Positions 1 to 11,849 of a stretch of 64,000 nucleotides of DNA are shown here, one piece after another. The position numbers were made by a program, and so were the translations under genes. Source of the DNA: Epinephelus fuscoguttatus (Eukaryota > Chordata > Actinopteri > Perciformes > Serranidae). Location: NCBI RefSeq assembly GCF_011397635.1, contig NC_064754.1:32716543-32780542 (forward strand), read 5' to 3'. The notes below the pieces were generated by a model. That model was not told the origin of the DNA and did not search any database. It was given only the letters and a program-made list of their open reading frames with translations. The first letter of the stretch is position 1; each line of letters begins with the position of its first letter.

Positions 1-2240
1 CATATATTATAAGGATTTCTGATTAAGTCTCCCTTTAAATATTTTGGATTAAATAAACAGCAATCATAATGTAAATTGGAAAACCCTACAACATACACAT
101 ATGCTAAATACAGCTGCACTATGTCAGTATCAAAGTCCACCAACACACAAAAGGCTACACCTTCTAACAGTAATATCAAATACTGCGCAGCTCAGCCTCC
201 TAGTTTGAGGGTCAGTGACAAATAAGGGTTGGCAAGATGAGCAATTCAGAAATATCTTCAAAAATAGTTTTCAAAGCATGCATCAGATTTGTTAAAATGT
301 ACATTTTGTATTTTTGTTGGTTTTATGTCATTTGAAATGACATTTGCACCATTTTTTATGAAAAGTAAGACTGAATGCCCCTGAAAATGTCAAATGGTGT
401 AACCACGACAGAATGATAAATATTAAATATTTTATCCACCTTCAGTATATTTAAGTGTACTTATAAAAAAATCTTTATTTCAAAAGCATTAAATTGAAAT
501 AAGATATTTTTGGAGTATTTCTTTATTTAAATTTTAATGCATTTTGGCAATACTGAGCAGGACATTTCCTAAAAACACCCCTTTTTTTCTAAATAACGGT
601 TGACAAATTATGTAAAAGTGTTGCACTGCAAAAGTGGATTACATTTATTCCACATTTTACTCCACATTTATTTTCCTGTATATAATCATATTTTTTATGA
701 AAAAATACCAGTTACACCAAATGACACTGGGTTGTGTCAATTGGTGTAACTGGTATTTTTCATAAAAAATATGATACACTGCCTGACCATGTTCCTTCTA
801 CAGTCAAACACCATTGTTTGTTGAAGAAATTGACAACAAGGTTAAGTGAACTTGTTTTTGTTTTCATGTTATTTCAGTTGACAGTGAGCTAATTTCTTCT
901 ACTGTAAATTCTTTGCTGAAAAAACATTTCACAATCATGTTTCATTTTAACTCATGTTTTGTATCTTAAGTTCTGATAAGAAAAAGTCACCTGACAACAA
1001 CAACTCGTGAGGACGTAATTGGCCCTTGCTGCAGCATTAGCTTTCATTTGCATTAGCACTCTATGACGAGCCACTTTTTCCTTGTTAGAGACTGGCATCT
1101 AATGGGGAAAATTGGTTTCATTTATTTAGTTTGATTACCTTAGTTTTCTATAAATGTATCATATATTAGTAATGAAATAGCAAAAATGTAAATAATTGTA
1201 TATTACAGACAGAAATTTTAATGTTTCAGCAACATTTCTACTTTAAATGAATTATTGGATTTTTAGGTATTTTAAAGCTACTGTACAAGTTCAAAATAAG
1301 TTTTTTTTATAATACATCTTTAATTAGCATCATAAACTACTGATATCCAACAAATTACTATCATAAACTGCTGATATTTGACATAATTGGCCTATAACAG
1401 AAAGGCTCTTAATAGGAGTCAAATGGTGTAACCGTTTACACCATTTGACATTTCATTTTAAAATCAAATTTGACAGGCATTACCATGGACACGTGTGTAA
1501 GCACATGGCCTTACTCTCAATATTTCAAACATAATTTTTAAATTTAATATTAATTTTAATGATTTTTATGAATTATTAATGTTTTTCTAGGGTCATACCA
1601 TTTGACATGTAAATTTACCAAACCTGACCAGAGTCTAAAAACGTCAATTTATTAGTAATTGTAAGAGATTCTAACCTTGTCATGCAGCAGTTGTGATCAT
1701 CAGGGGTCCTTCTCTGTAACACCATTCCCTGTCACATGGCCTTCTTTACAATACTAACAAAACGGCCTCTTAAATGGTGGTTACACCACTTGACACTTGA
1801 CACCACGTTTACTTGACTTTCATGATTCCCCAAATAAAATTTCACATTTAGAACTGTATTCCATTACCTTTATTGAGTATAAAAAAGTAATAATTTAAAG
1901 ATCATGCAAACTAGTTGATATGGTGTTTCTTTGAGAATTTTAGTGTTTTTAAGCAAGTTTAATTATTTGGTGCAGGTTTTTATGGTTACACCACTTAGAC
2001 AGTTTTGCCATTATCCGCCAATTCTCTCAAAATGTACTGACAGCAGAAATTTTATACTGGATCCACACAAAATTGAAGTTTGTAAGTTAATCATACATTT
2101 ATTTTCAAATTTTAACCCTTTTAAATTTGACTAAACCATATGGATACAAAAGTAGCGTCATGTCATTGACCCTTGAACAGATGACGGCATGATAATCAAT
2201 TAATGCTGCATTAGATAGCATAAAATAAAGCTGCAGTAAC
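1..2240. repeat. AT-rich repeat-like region with recurring TTACACC/TTTGAC words
   Basis: No gene is recognisable; the open frames here are short and compositionally random. The word GTCAAATGGTGTAAC or its complement recurs in degenerate form near 393, 710, 740, 1420, 1435, 1770 and 1982, in both orientations, and a long hairpin is built from it. Clustered words in both orientations resemble the subterminal repeats of DNA transposons, but no end of such an element can be fixed and it may begin left of the window. The family is unknown to me. Confidence 0.45.
685..775. repeat. Long near-perfect inverted repeat (hairpin)
   Basis: The left arm (685-727) and right arm (734-775) are complementary over about 42 bases, with one mismatch and one single-base length difference. 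They are separated by a 6-base loop. The arms carry the TTACACC word found elsewhere in the first 2 kb. It could be a transposon-derived palindrome or a very small non-autonomous element. Confidence 0.85.
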
Positions 2241-3046
2241 AATGTGATCAATCCACATCACTTCAGTGATGACAAAACGCCCGATGGTTTGCAATAAACA
2301 GTGTAAATGGAGGCTATTTCATATGAGTCGCACTACATGCGTCATTACGCACAGTGCACCATGGCTACATAAATCCAAAAAATACCTCAGTGAGCTCAGG
2401 GCTCTCTGTCACATACAGTTACATAACAAATCATTCTCTCGTCTCTCGCAAACAAAATACCACACTAACGAGCGGCGTCCATTTCAATATTAAATGTTAA
2501 AATAGACTAAGTTTATTTAGAGAACCAGATACAAAAAGCCAGGCTTCAACAATCAAAACAAACGAACTCAGGAGACCGTGCTCTGGTCTGATTACACCTG
2601 GTGCGCCCTCACCTCCTGACGTTCCATCGTTGCCATGGCGCACAACATGATAACATTTTTGATAATGTTTAAAATTCAGCCCGGTCGCCATCTTTTTTTA
2701 AGTGGAACTGATCACAGATTGTCACATTTCGATAAATTGATACACTCAAACAAAATTAGCAGTGTTTTCAAATCACTACATTAATCATTAACACATTCCG
2801 CACCTGTCCCGGTTGATTTAACACATCCTGTCCATCAAATACATTTTTACACGACAAAGGTGAATTAGTGTGATAACGAGATTGTGATCATTAGAAATAA
2901 GCGTCTGTTTTCACCAAATCTGAGTTTTCCAACAGACCTAATAACATGCTGTGAACTGTCCAACTTTTAAACTGATAACGCTTTTAACAATTTCAGAGGT
3001 CGTGTCAACCAGTAAAATGCAAAAATAAATCTGAAAATTGTCTTAC

Positions 3047-3104
3047 CTGGTAGGTCGAAGTCCCTCACAGACAGGTAGTCCACCGGGGGTCCGCCAGGAG
3101 CCAT
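3047..3104 (-). CDS. Possible first coding exon of an unidentified minus-strand gene
   Basis: An ATG in a good context (AAGATGGCT) opens a frame reading MAPGGPPVDYLSVRDFDLP. It runs into a consensus splice donor (CCAG, then GTAAGA). Local GC content is higher than in the surroundings, as for a promoter-proximal exon. An in-frame upstream ATG at 3179 would lengthen the N-terminus. I do not recognise the protein, and no convincing second exon was found between here and the left edge. It may belong to a host gene continuing left of the window, or to a transposon gene within the repeat-like region. Confidence 0.3.
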
Positions 3105-3282
3105 CTTCGGGTTTTCCACAAAGTTGAGTTGTCCAAACGGTGTTGTCGAAAAAGTTGTGCTTTCTGCTTTAAATCTCACAGAGTAATCTTTCCACAGGTT
3201 GGTTCTGGTCCAAATCCAAGTGCAAAGTGAGAGATCACACTGATCTGAAGGCCTTATGTACGTGACCTTGGCCGGGTCATCG

Positions 3283-3319
3283 TTCTGTTTCTATGACATT
3301 TGATGTCATAGAAACAGAA
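3283..3319. repeat. Perfect 17-bp palindrome with 3-base loop
   Basis: Positions 3283-3299 are exactly complementary to 3303-3319, around the loop TTG. The core of the arm is CTATGACAT. It lies about 180 bases upstream of the possible first exon on the minus strand. It could be a transposon end or a protein-binding palindrome. Confidence 0.8.
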
Positions 3320-3329
3320 AGCCTGCGAG

Positions 3330-4560
3330 TGACTGAGACATAGACTGGCATTATTCAGTTATATTTTCATAATTGTTCATATCTTAATTTTATTTTTAGG
3401 CTTCTTGTCTCTTTTAATTTTCAGTAGTTTTCATTAGCATTTCTCTCTTTAATGACAGTGCAGCCGTTGGTTCTGTGTAATTACTGCAACATAAATAACT
3501 AAAAACATTATAAACCAAACCATAGCCACCCTTCACATTATAATGCACTGGACCTTATTGTTATCCCAGTAACAGACATTTTTGGGCCCTGTTCTTCTTC
3601 TTTGAGTTTGCTGCTAACTGCTGCTAGCTGCTTTTTAAATTTTGCCATCTAAACAGCACCCCCATCCAGTCTATGGTCCTGTCCTTCCGGCTGTCACCTT
3701 CACACAGACATTGATTTGGCACTGTTACTACCTCTACTGCCAGCTTAAAAGCAAGACAGCTCTGCTCCCCCATTCTGCAATTGTTCCTTCTCTTTAAAAA
3801 AGCGAGGCCATAACCAAAGAAGAACTCACGTTAAAACAAAAATGGTGCTATTTTCCATACATGCCCTAAATAAGGCAAGCCCATCTCCATCATGACTTTC
3901 TGGTTTTGTAAAACAGTCTCAATCTATAACAAATTATAAACTTATTCTACATAAACCATTTAAAAAACTATAATTTACCAATAAAAACAATCAAGTAAAA
4001 CGAATAATTTCCTATTTTCTTTTGTAGATTAGTCTTATACAGATATGTAATGATGATTGCTGTGTAATATGTACGTTAAAGTGTCCAATATCAAGTATAT
4101 GCCAGTGGATGCAACGTAAAAGCGGCAGTAAGACACACTGTTGCTAAAATATATATACACCTAAAACTGTGTGTGTGTGTGTGTGCGCGCTTCATAACTT
4201 GTAACTAGGGCATAATAGGGCCCCTCATAATAGCGTGCACTGTGGCCCATTGTAACTACCTTACGCCACTGCTTTGTAGTTAAGAGAAAAGTTCTTCATC
4301 AGCGGCATGACTCTGCTATGTTGCATCATGTAACTGTGAAAAAAAGGAAGATGGGATGATGGAATAACCAAGGGAGAGATGAGGAAGAGGAGGAGGGATG
4401 AGGAGAAATAACAGATACAACAAACAGAGAAAAGCAGCCTATAAGCCTATAGCAGACAGTGATGAGGGGGATGACTGGGGAGTTGAGGAGTGCCGTAAGA
4501 GATAAGTGAGCTGCACTATGTCTTGTACGATCAGAGAGGTGCTTGAGCTCAGCAGGTTCA
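3330..4560. other. Intergenic, no gene seen
   Basis: This is AT-rich sequence without a recognisable exon. It contains a short GT tract at about 4168-4190. The last 200 bases are purine-rich and lead to the receptor gene; no TATA box or known promoter element could be assigned. Confidence 0.5.
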
Positions 4561-4585
4561 GGTCGTCACCTCTCCACAGTACTGG

Positions 4586-5581
4586 ATGATGGACAGCCTG
4601 GAGGGAGAGGAGCTCTGTTACCCTCTGCTCCTGAACTTGTCCTGCAGGGGTTTAATGCGTCCTCGCTCTGAGGCCATCCTTCTCTACACGCTTTTCTCCT
4701 CCATCACTGTGCTCACTGTAGCTCTCAACCTTATGGTTATTATCTCCATCTCACACTTCAGACAGCTTCACACCCCCACCAACCTGCTCCTGCTCTCCCT
4801 GGCTGTCTCGGACCTCCTCGTTGGGGTTGTGGTGATGCCGGTGGAAACCGTGCGATTCATAGAAACCTGCTGGTTGTTGGGCGATGTCATGTGTGCTGTG
4901 TCTTACATCATAGGCTTCACTCTCACCTCAGCATCTGTGGGGAACATGGTGCTCATATCGATCGATCGCTTTGTAGCTATTTGTTATCCTCTGCAGTACC
5001 CAAACAAAATCACTCGCAGCAGAATTGGGGTGTCTGTGTGTCTGTGCTGGGCCTGCTCATTTCTCTATAATGGCTTGATTTTAAAGGACCATCTCAGGCA
5101 GCCTGACAGATACAACTCTTGCTATGGGGAGTGTATGGTGGTCATTAACTATATCTCCGGAACTGTCGACCTTGTGTTCACATTCATCGGCCCCTGCTCA
5201 ATCATCCTCATTCTGTACATGAGAGTGTTTATTGTGGCAGTGTCTCAGGCTCGTGCCATGCAGTCTCACATTACAGCTGCTGCAGCCAGAAAAGTTCCAG
5301 TCACTGCAAAGAAGTCGGAGAGAAAAGCAGCCAGGACTCTGGGTGTTGTCATAGTGGTGTTTCTGATGAGTTTCTGTCCGTATTACTATCCCTCCCTCGC
5401 AGGACAGGACATCTCAAATGATGCTTCATCTTGGGCCATTGTGTCCTGGTTGTTGTTTTTTAATTCTTGTTTGAACCCAATCATATATGCTTTTTTCTAT
5501 CCGTGGTTTAGAAAAGCTATCAGGTTCATTGTCACCCTGAAGATACTTGAGCAGGGCTCCTCTCAGGCTAATATACTGTAG
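4586..5581 (+). CDS. Trace amine-associated receptor, fish class III type (olfactory GPCR)
   Basis: A single-exon 331-residue rhodopsin-family receptor, the usual length for a TAAR. Seven hydrophobic segments are clear. Landmarks are N48 (1.50), D76 (2.50), C103 (3.25), a DRF at 127-129, W155 (4.50), P203 (5.50) and P265 (6.50). NSCLNPIIY at 293-301, continued by AFFYPWF, fits the TAAR signature NSxxNPxxYxxxYxWF. N17-L-S is a possible N-glycosylation site. The amine-binding Asp at 3.32 is absent (Gly110), while Asp195 sits at 5.42. This swap is described for the fish-expanded class III TAARs, thought to bind amines through TM5. The toggle Trp 6.48 is Phe263. It is likely expressed in olfactory neurons; the ligand cannot be read from sequence. 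The frame is intact and ATTAAA lies about 50 bases after the stop. MMDS allows a start at either Met. Confidence 0.93.
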   Translation: MMDSLEGEELCYPLLLNLSCRGLMRPRSEAILLYTLFSSITVLTVALNLMVIISISHFRQLHTPTNLLLLSLAVSDLLVGVVVMPVETVRFIETCWLLGDVMCAVSYIIGFTLTSASVGNMVLISIDRFVAICYPLQYPNKITRSRIGVSVCLCWACSFLYNGLILKDHLRQPDRYNSCYGECMVVINYISGTVDLVFTFIGPCSIILILYMRVFIVAVSQARAMQSHITAAAARKVPVTAKKSERKAARTLGVVIVVFLMSFCPYYYPSLAGQDISNDASSWAIVSWLLFFNSCLNPIIYAFFYPWFRKAIRFIVTLKILEQGSSQANIL

Positions 5582-5639
5582 AGTCACAACACCCTTTCCT
5601 CATGACCTGTATCACCTGGCATGTTGCAAAAATTAAAGT

Positions 5640-6090
5640 GCTGTTGATGTGTGACAGTAGAGTATGTAAACAACACAAATGCAGCATAATCAATTTTTAA
5701 AGTCATTATTTATCAAGTAATAATGCCTAACAATTGATCTTTTCAGGCTCCTAAGTGTGACAATTTTCTGCTTTTCTTTCTTACATTATAGCACTGAATA
5801 TATCTGGGTTTTGGAGTTTGTCAAATGAGAAAGGGGATTTGAATTTATTGCCGTGGCTTTAGGAAATATGCAATGTAAGGGGCATGTTTTGCTATTTTCT
5901 GATACTTTATAGACCAAACTATGATTTCATTAAACCAGAAAGTAATCAGAAAACTATTTTACAATTAAAATAGTTGTTAGTTGCAGACCTGGTATAGTTG
6001 TACTACACGTTTAAATTAGCACAAAATAAGAATGCATTGGGTTTTCTTTCTGATGGTGACTGTTAAATAAACATTTAAACAAACAAATAA
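5640..6090. other. Short intergenic spacer between convergent genes
   Basis: The plus-strand receptor and minus-strand nsmce1 converge here. The spacer is AT-rich and holds only the probable 3' ends of both genes. Confidence 0.6.
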
Positions 6091-6092
6091 CA

Positions 6093-6098
6093 TTTATT
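6093..6098 (-). terminator. Poly(A) signal AATAAA for nsmce1
   Basis: AATAAA on the minus strand lies about 105 bases after the nsmce1 stop codon, in a T-rich 3' untranslated region. Confidence 0.6.
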
Positions 6099-6201
6099 TT
6101 TGTAAAAATAACTTTAATTTTTATATTAACAGTCTGGTGTAGTACAAAATCACGTTGAAAAAAATTTAACAAACAAACAAGAAAAATTGATGCTGAAGTC
6201 C

Positions 6202-9200
6202 TCATCTTCTGGACTGAGAACGGGGCCGTCTGACTTCTGTAATGAACAGTAAAAATATTTGAAACATATAAGCAGAGAGTATTTTCTTGTTCTAGTCACT
6301 TGGCAGTCATACATCTGTTCATTTTTATTCTATTTATTAGCACATAAAGTAAGACTAATATACTATGTGGTTTTAAAAGGTCAAATAAAATAAAATAAAG
6401 AGACAAGAGGCCAGAATATTTTGAAGTTCTTTTTCATGCAGTCATCTAATATTAATAATTTAGATAATAAAAACAGTCGAACAGCATGTTTTACCACACA
6501 ATTGCAAATGTATGATTATTTTCCAAAAATTCAAAATAGAACAAAATCTGATTTTTGAAAAGAAAAAACATTGTGGGAATGGATCTGGAGGGAGCCACTT
6601 TCTTTAAAGTATATGTAGGAAATGTATGTAGGACTTTATGCAACTATGTAATTATTGTAGGTCTAATAAGTGTGTAAACAGTTTTTATTAATAAACAATA
6701 AATACCAGGGATTTCATGTGGCCAAAAGTCATCACAAGCTGGACACCGCGGCTCTGCTTTTCCTTTAAAGTATCTGGCCACACATGGGTTGTGTATCTTA
6801 ATGCCACATAAAGAATTCTCACAAATTTGACACTGAAAAAACAACAACAAAAAAATCAGATCAGATTAATACGTGAGAAAACTCATTTTGTAAAGATCAG
6901 GTTTGTTACACATTAGCTGAACTAACGCAAAAATGATGACTGTAATATCAACGCAAGGTGAAAAACAATTCAGCCTGACACAGGAAGTAGAAACTGAACA
7001 AATCTGAAAATGACAGAGAAATAAAAAGCACCAAGACACATCACCAATATTAATCTCACTGTGTCCTGTATCTGTAGTGCAGATACTACTCAAATCACAT
7101 TAATAAAAAAAGGGAATTCTTGGTCATTCATATTTATGTAGTTACTCAAGAGTGCATCTGTGTGACTTCTGAGGTGATTTGCTTCTTACACTATAATCAT
7201 AATTGTGTTTGTTCCTCAGATTGACAGCTTTAAATGGTACAATCATGTGATTTATTTGATTAGAGCACCTGATATCAGGCTTTTAGAGTCACATTTAAAC
7301 AAAATAAGAGATACATGTTATGCCACTGCTTTTAAATGACAAAATTGCTAATTTAGAATAATATTTTATAACAACTGTGAATATAATCATGTAACTAAAG
7401 AAGGCTGCTTTCAAATAAAAAATAGTTGTCACCAGTATGGAATAGCATTTCTACCTGAAAGGGGTAGTTTGGGTTATTTTGAGTGTGCCGACCGCCATTT
7501 ACTGTATGTAATACACTAAATGTAGATAAGTTTCTCATTCAGCCCCACTTCAAAAAACCCAAGCTATCCCTCTTGCATCATGGCTTTAATGGAATGAGTG
7601 CTGAAAGCAGTACTGGGAGATTTGAAATGACAGACCTATCCATCCATTTCCATCCACTAAACCAGGGCCAGGTCACAGGAGCAGCAGGCTGAGCAAAGCC
7701 CTCTCCCCAGCAAAGCTTTCCAGCTTCTCCTGGGGGGCCCCAAAGGTGTTCCCAGGCCAGATGAGATATGTAATCCCTCCAGCGTGTCCTGGGTCTACCC
7801 TGGGGCCTCCCACTAGTGGGACGTGCCCAGAACACCTATAATGGGAGGCGCCCAGGAAGCATCCTGATCAGATGACTGAACCACCTCAACTGACCCCTTT
7901 TGATGTGAAGGAACAGCCGCTCTACTCCGAGCTCCTTACCCTATCTCTAGGCCTGAGCCCAGCCAACCCACGGAGGAAACTAATTTCAGCCACTTGTATT
8001 CGCAATCTCATTCTTTTGGTCACAACCCAAAACTCATGACCATATGAGAGGGTTGGGACATAGATAGACCAGTGAATCGAAAGCTTCGCCTTCCAGCTCA
8101 GTCCGGTGCAGTGCTCGCATCACTGCAGACGCCGCACCTAACTGCCAATCCATCTCAAGCTCCAGTCCAAACTAATTCTAATCAATTACATTCAGGTATT
8201 TTTCAGAGCTGATGCATTTATACATAGAAGAGAAATGGAAGAAAAATTTACCTGGAAAGCAAAGTTGTGACAGATGTGGCACACTTTGACCTGGTCCTGA
8301 TACATTGCACGCATGTATGGCTCCATCTCTATGATACATCTGGTGGACAAAGTGTATTCACCCCGTTTCTGCATCAATGAGGAAAAATCAGTTACACACT
8401 AAATAAAGCAACAAAGAGGGAGCAACAGGTCAAAAACTATAAAAAATAGACTTCAAAGGAGATGAAAATGGACACAGAGAAAGGAGCAGGTTGTGTTTAC
8501 TGTGGTGGAATTTAACTAAGTACATTTGCTCAAGCACTGTGGTGGACTATGAGGATCAATCACAGAGCTGCGATACAATCATTGGTGGTTATACATCACA
8601 TTCCACCAAAGAGCGTGCAGAGTCGATGCACAACAAAACATGGTCAATCAATTTATGTGTTGTAGTGATGATAGTTTGTGGCAGGTAGGTTTATTTCAGC
8701 AGTCTGGCCTCATCTACACATTCATCCTGTGACTTTGTCCTCGCTAAATTTGATTTGACATCCTGGTGGAGACACTGTTTTACCTCATTGAGCCATTTGT
8801 CATGCACGAGTCGGGTCAACAGGTGCTCTGTCTCGCTCTTCTTCAGCTTTCTGGTGGTCAGGGTGTCGGCACTGTTCAGAATATCAGTAGAGGAGGCCTT
8901 GCCATCCTCAGAGCCCACGATCAGGTCCATCTGAAGCAGAATTGCATGGCTTAGTCATCACACAATGACAAAGACACAGCCAAAGCATCTGGACATTTTC
9001 CCCTGTGCTAACATTGGATATTGAAAACTGAATAACAGGAATGAATAAAGTGATTTGGTTGTACAAACAAAAGATTCACCGAACAAACTGTTACTCAGCT
9101 CTGTCTGCTCGCTACTTTTCCTTATTTCAGTAGAGTTATGCTTTGGGTGGTGGAAGATTGATTTTGTTTAGTTTAACTGTTCAATGGTGAGGTGATATAA

Positions 9201-11071
9201 GACATACTACTACAGAGGTCATCTTTAGTACAAGACTGTTGTATTGGTTTCCATTACAATGTACATGGGTATGTATTTTTTAGGTCTAACAGTGCAAACA
9301 GCAGTATAGTGCAAGAAGTAAGTTTAACAATCAGCTGATTTTTCAGGTTTCATTTACATTATAGCCCCACCTTTTAAAATACAGGTAGCAACTGTGCTGA
9401 AGGCGGCTTTGGATGAAAGTGTATGGAAAATATTGATATGCAAGATTTTCTTGGTGAATTTAACTCACAGTTTTCCTGAACAGCTCCAACTCATTGTCAG
9501 CATAATCTGACGACATCCTGGTGACATCAGTCTCAGCCATGTTCACCTGCACAGGATTAAAGTAAAACAGGGATTAACAATGCCTCCTAGTGGTTAAACA
9601 TACTTTTAATGCAGACGGCTTTCTTCGGACATTACAGGTGTATAAATCTTTTCATTAATTTCCAAGTATATTCAAATTTCATACATCTTTCACACCCTAC
9701 TGAGCAACTACTCAAACTGATTAACTATTTTGAGTCAGTGGACCTTAACCCTTAAGTGAGCAACCATTACTGATGAATGATCACAACATAATGTGGTTGT
9801 CAAACAGATCCAACAGCCAAATTACAGCAGCTCCTTGTCGAAAAATGGTGATCTTAAAAGTGACAGACTTTGACATTTGTTTTTAGATCTAATAATCTTA
9901 ATTACTTTATCAGTCATTTAACTGGTCAAATACTGTAGCAACATCTGAAACACCATTATAAATTTCCCACTAACCAAGGCATAATACTGGTGACCGCTGT
10001 CTTCAGACATCCCTTTTCTAATCTGCATGAACATGGGCTGCAGCTTTGAGTTGATGGTATCGATGAAATCATCCAGTTTGTCAGGGATGTGCTGTGCTGT
10101 AAAAAGACAAAGAAAGTTTGCCCCAAGTTTGCTGATATCAAGAAGACTTAAGTGCAACTCTAACAAGTGCTTGAGCAACACTTCCACAGTGACTTGGCGA
10201 TAATGAAGCCTGTTGGGCTTTTGCTGTGCTGCTTGTAGTATGAAGAGGATATGTCTCATATGATCACTGTTCCTGTTTCCTCAAAGAATGTTGTGACACA
10301 GTTCAATAATGGAGGAACTGTCACAGTTTACCTGTCCTGCAAAAAACCAGTAAACCCAACAACTTGGCAAATCCTAGCAAATTTTGGCTCCGTGTATAAA
10401 TATAGGACAGAAACATTACTTCTGTTTGAGAATTTGCCCAAATTCACTGCCTGTGATTTTTATTTCCTGTGCTTTTCAACTAATGGTTTAAAGTCCTGTA
10501 TTATGAAAATTTTAATTTCTGTCTAATTGAACATTTCAAAAATCAATTATGAGGCTAATTATTTGCCCAAAAACTTACATATCCCCAATAATTAGTGTTT
10601 ATTAAGTTTACATACTGTTATACTGATTTTGTGCTGCACAACACAAACCTGCCGAAAACCAGTTTTTATCTGAGGTAGGCCAGTTTTACCTGTAACACAC
10701 CTAATCTTCCTTTTAATTTATTAAATGTAATATGAATGAGAAATGAAAAATGTCCATGTAAAAGGCAATGGATACACTGAGTTGAACTTCAAACTTGAAA
10801 ATGATCAAAATATAGACAAAGGACTTTTGTTTAGAGGCATAATTCGTTTCTTGTCATCCAAGGATCTGCTATAAATCCCATGTCCTGATACAGAGGTGAA
10901 CTCTTGACTTATTCTGGGTCAGTAACAGGTTTTACAGATATAAAGTGACTCACTGTTGTGGGTTTCACAACAATATTGATAGAGTGCCTTTGCCCCTTGT
11001 TCATCAACAATGCCATTGGCCATCATGGTCTGTAGGAACCGTCGATGGCTGTCTCCCATCTGTCGTGACAT
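6202..11071 (-). CDS. nsmce1: NSMCE1, RING-type E3 subunit of the SMC5/6 complex
   Basis: Nse1 is the RING-like ubiquitin ligase subunit that joins Nse3 and Nse4 on the SMC5/6 DNA-repair complex in the nucleus. Seven coding exons are read on the minus strand: 11071-10954, 10096-9975, 9546-9469, 8930-8784, 8368-8252, 6832-6706 and 6236-6202. All have GT-AG borders and phases that join in frame, giving 247 residues. Recognisable blocks are [13 protein letters not shown] at the N-terminus, [29 protein letters not shown] and [10 protein letters not shown]. The C-terminal zinc-binding region reads VCHICHNF, then [14 protein letters not shown], then [17 protein letters not shown]. Human NSMCE1 is 266 residues, so the protein is nearly full length; the tail [12 protein letters not shown] is shorter. 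An AG just before the start exon suggests a spliced 5' untranslated exon. A LINE fragment sits in the intron before the RING exon. Confidence 0.93.
7620..8170 (-). mobile_element. Non-LTR retrotransposon (LINE) 3'-end fragment
   Basis: On the minus strand this encodes pieces of the C-terminal part of a fish LINE reverse-transcriptase protein, including [17 protein letters not shown]. Further decayed pieces follow that resemble the widespread 'tyghelWvmt' type region. Only the 3' part is present, as expected of 5'-truncated insertion. It lies within an nsmce1 intron. The clade is not assigned. Confidence 0.75.
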
Positions 11072-11726
11072 GTCTCTGGACTGATCTAGACACACACAAC
11101 AGGTATACAGTCTTGAAATTAGAATATATTGGAGAAATGGTTATTAAAGTACTTTTAAACCCAACAATGGTTATCCAATACAAAGAGACAACGAACATCT
11201 CCATCAAGGAGTCACCATTTTAGTGATAGATATAAAAACAAAAAGAAAAACTAATCCTATGGGTCACAGGTTTCAGTTGGCTTAAGGTATCAATTATAAC
11301 AGAAAATGATTAACCATAGTCATAATTATTACAATTAAGACAATGAACAGAAAAGTACTGTACTTAAAAGTACTGAGTTGCAAACCTGCGATGGTTTGTA
11401 ACTTCGTATCAGCTTGATATATCTTATGACACTTCCTAAGACTGTAAACAGCAATAAGTATTTTTTTCAGCAATTAGTTGTATTGGTACGTCACCCTAGC
11501 TTGCTAACGTTCATACAAAAGCTACATGTAAGTGTTTCAACATCCTGAAGTTAAGCTAACCGTTACCGTTAACTGTTGCCTGTTTGCTAACCTGTTGTGC
11601 CGATGCGGAGATTTTGTCGGTTAACGGCTGACAAGGGTTGTTAGCGGGTTAGCCTTACAGCAGCTCAAATATTGAATATTTAGCAGGAATAAACTTTTAA
11701 AGTCAGAATAAGTCGTGAACAAGTTT

Positions 11727-11780
11727 ACCTGCTAGTTTCCCCTATGCAAAGCGCGCCTCCTGTGTTGTGTCTCCTGCTTC
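11727..11780 (-). promoter_or_regulatory. Likely nsmce1 non-coding first exon and splice donor
   Basis: On the minus strand AGCAG is followed by GTAAAC, a good donor with the last exon base at 11729. It pairs plausibly with the acceptor CTAG just upstream of the start-codon exon near 11088. The exon 5' end is not visible in sequence. Confidence 0.5.
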
Positions 11781-11798
11781 TTCTTCTTCTTCTTGCAG

Positions 11799-11816
11799 AC
11801 TTCCGGTAATTTGCAT
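11799..11816. promoter_or_regulatory. ETS site and octamer at the nsmce1 promoter
   Basis: ACTTCCGG (11799-11806) is the complement of the ETS/GABP consensus CCGGAAGT. ATTTGCAT (11809-11816) is a perfect octamer motif. Both lie 70-90 bases upstream of the presumed first-exon donor, where a TATA-less housekeeping promoter is expected. Confidence 0.45.
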
Positions 11817-11849
11817 GTGTGGTGCTTTACCGCCACCTGCAGCTCCGGA

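Noticed and set aside
2497-2691. A minus-strand frame starting MATGLNFKHYQK
   Set aside because: Starts in a good AAAGATGGCGAC context that is also a YY1-like site, but the frame has no recognisable family and no clear donor; not enough to call a gene.
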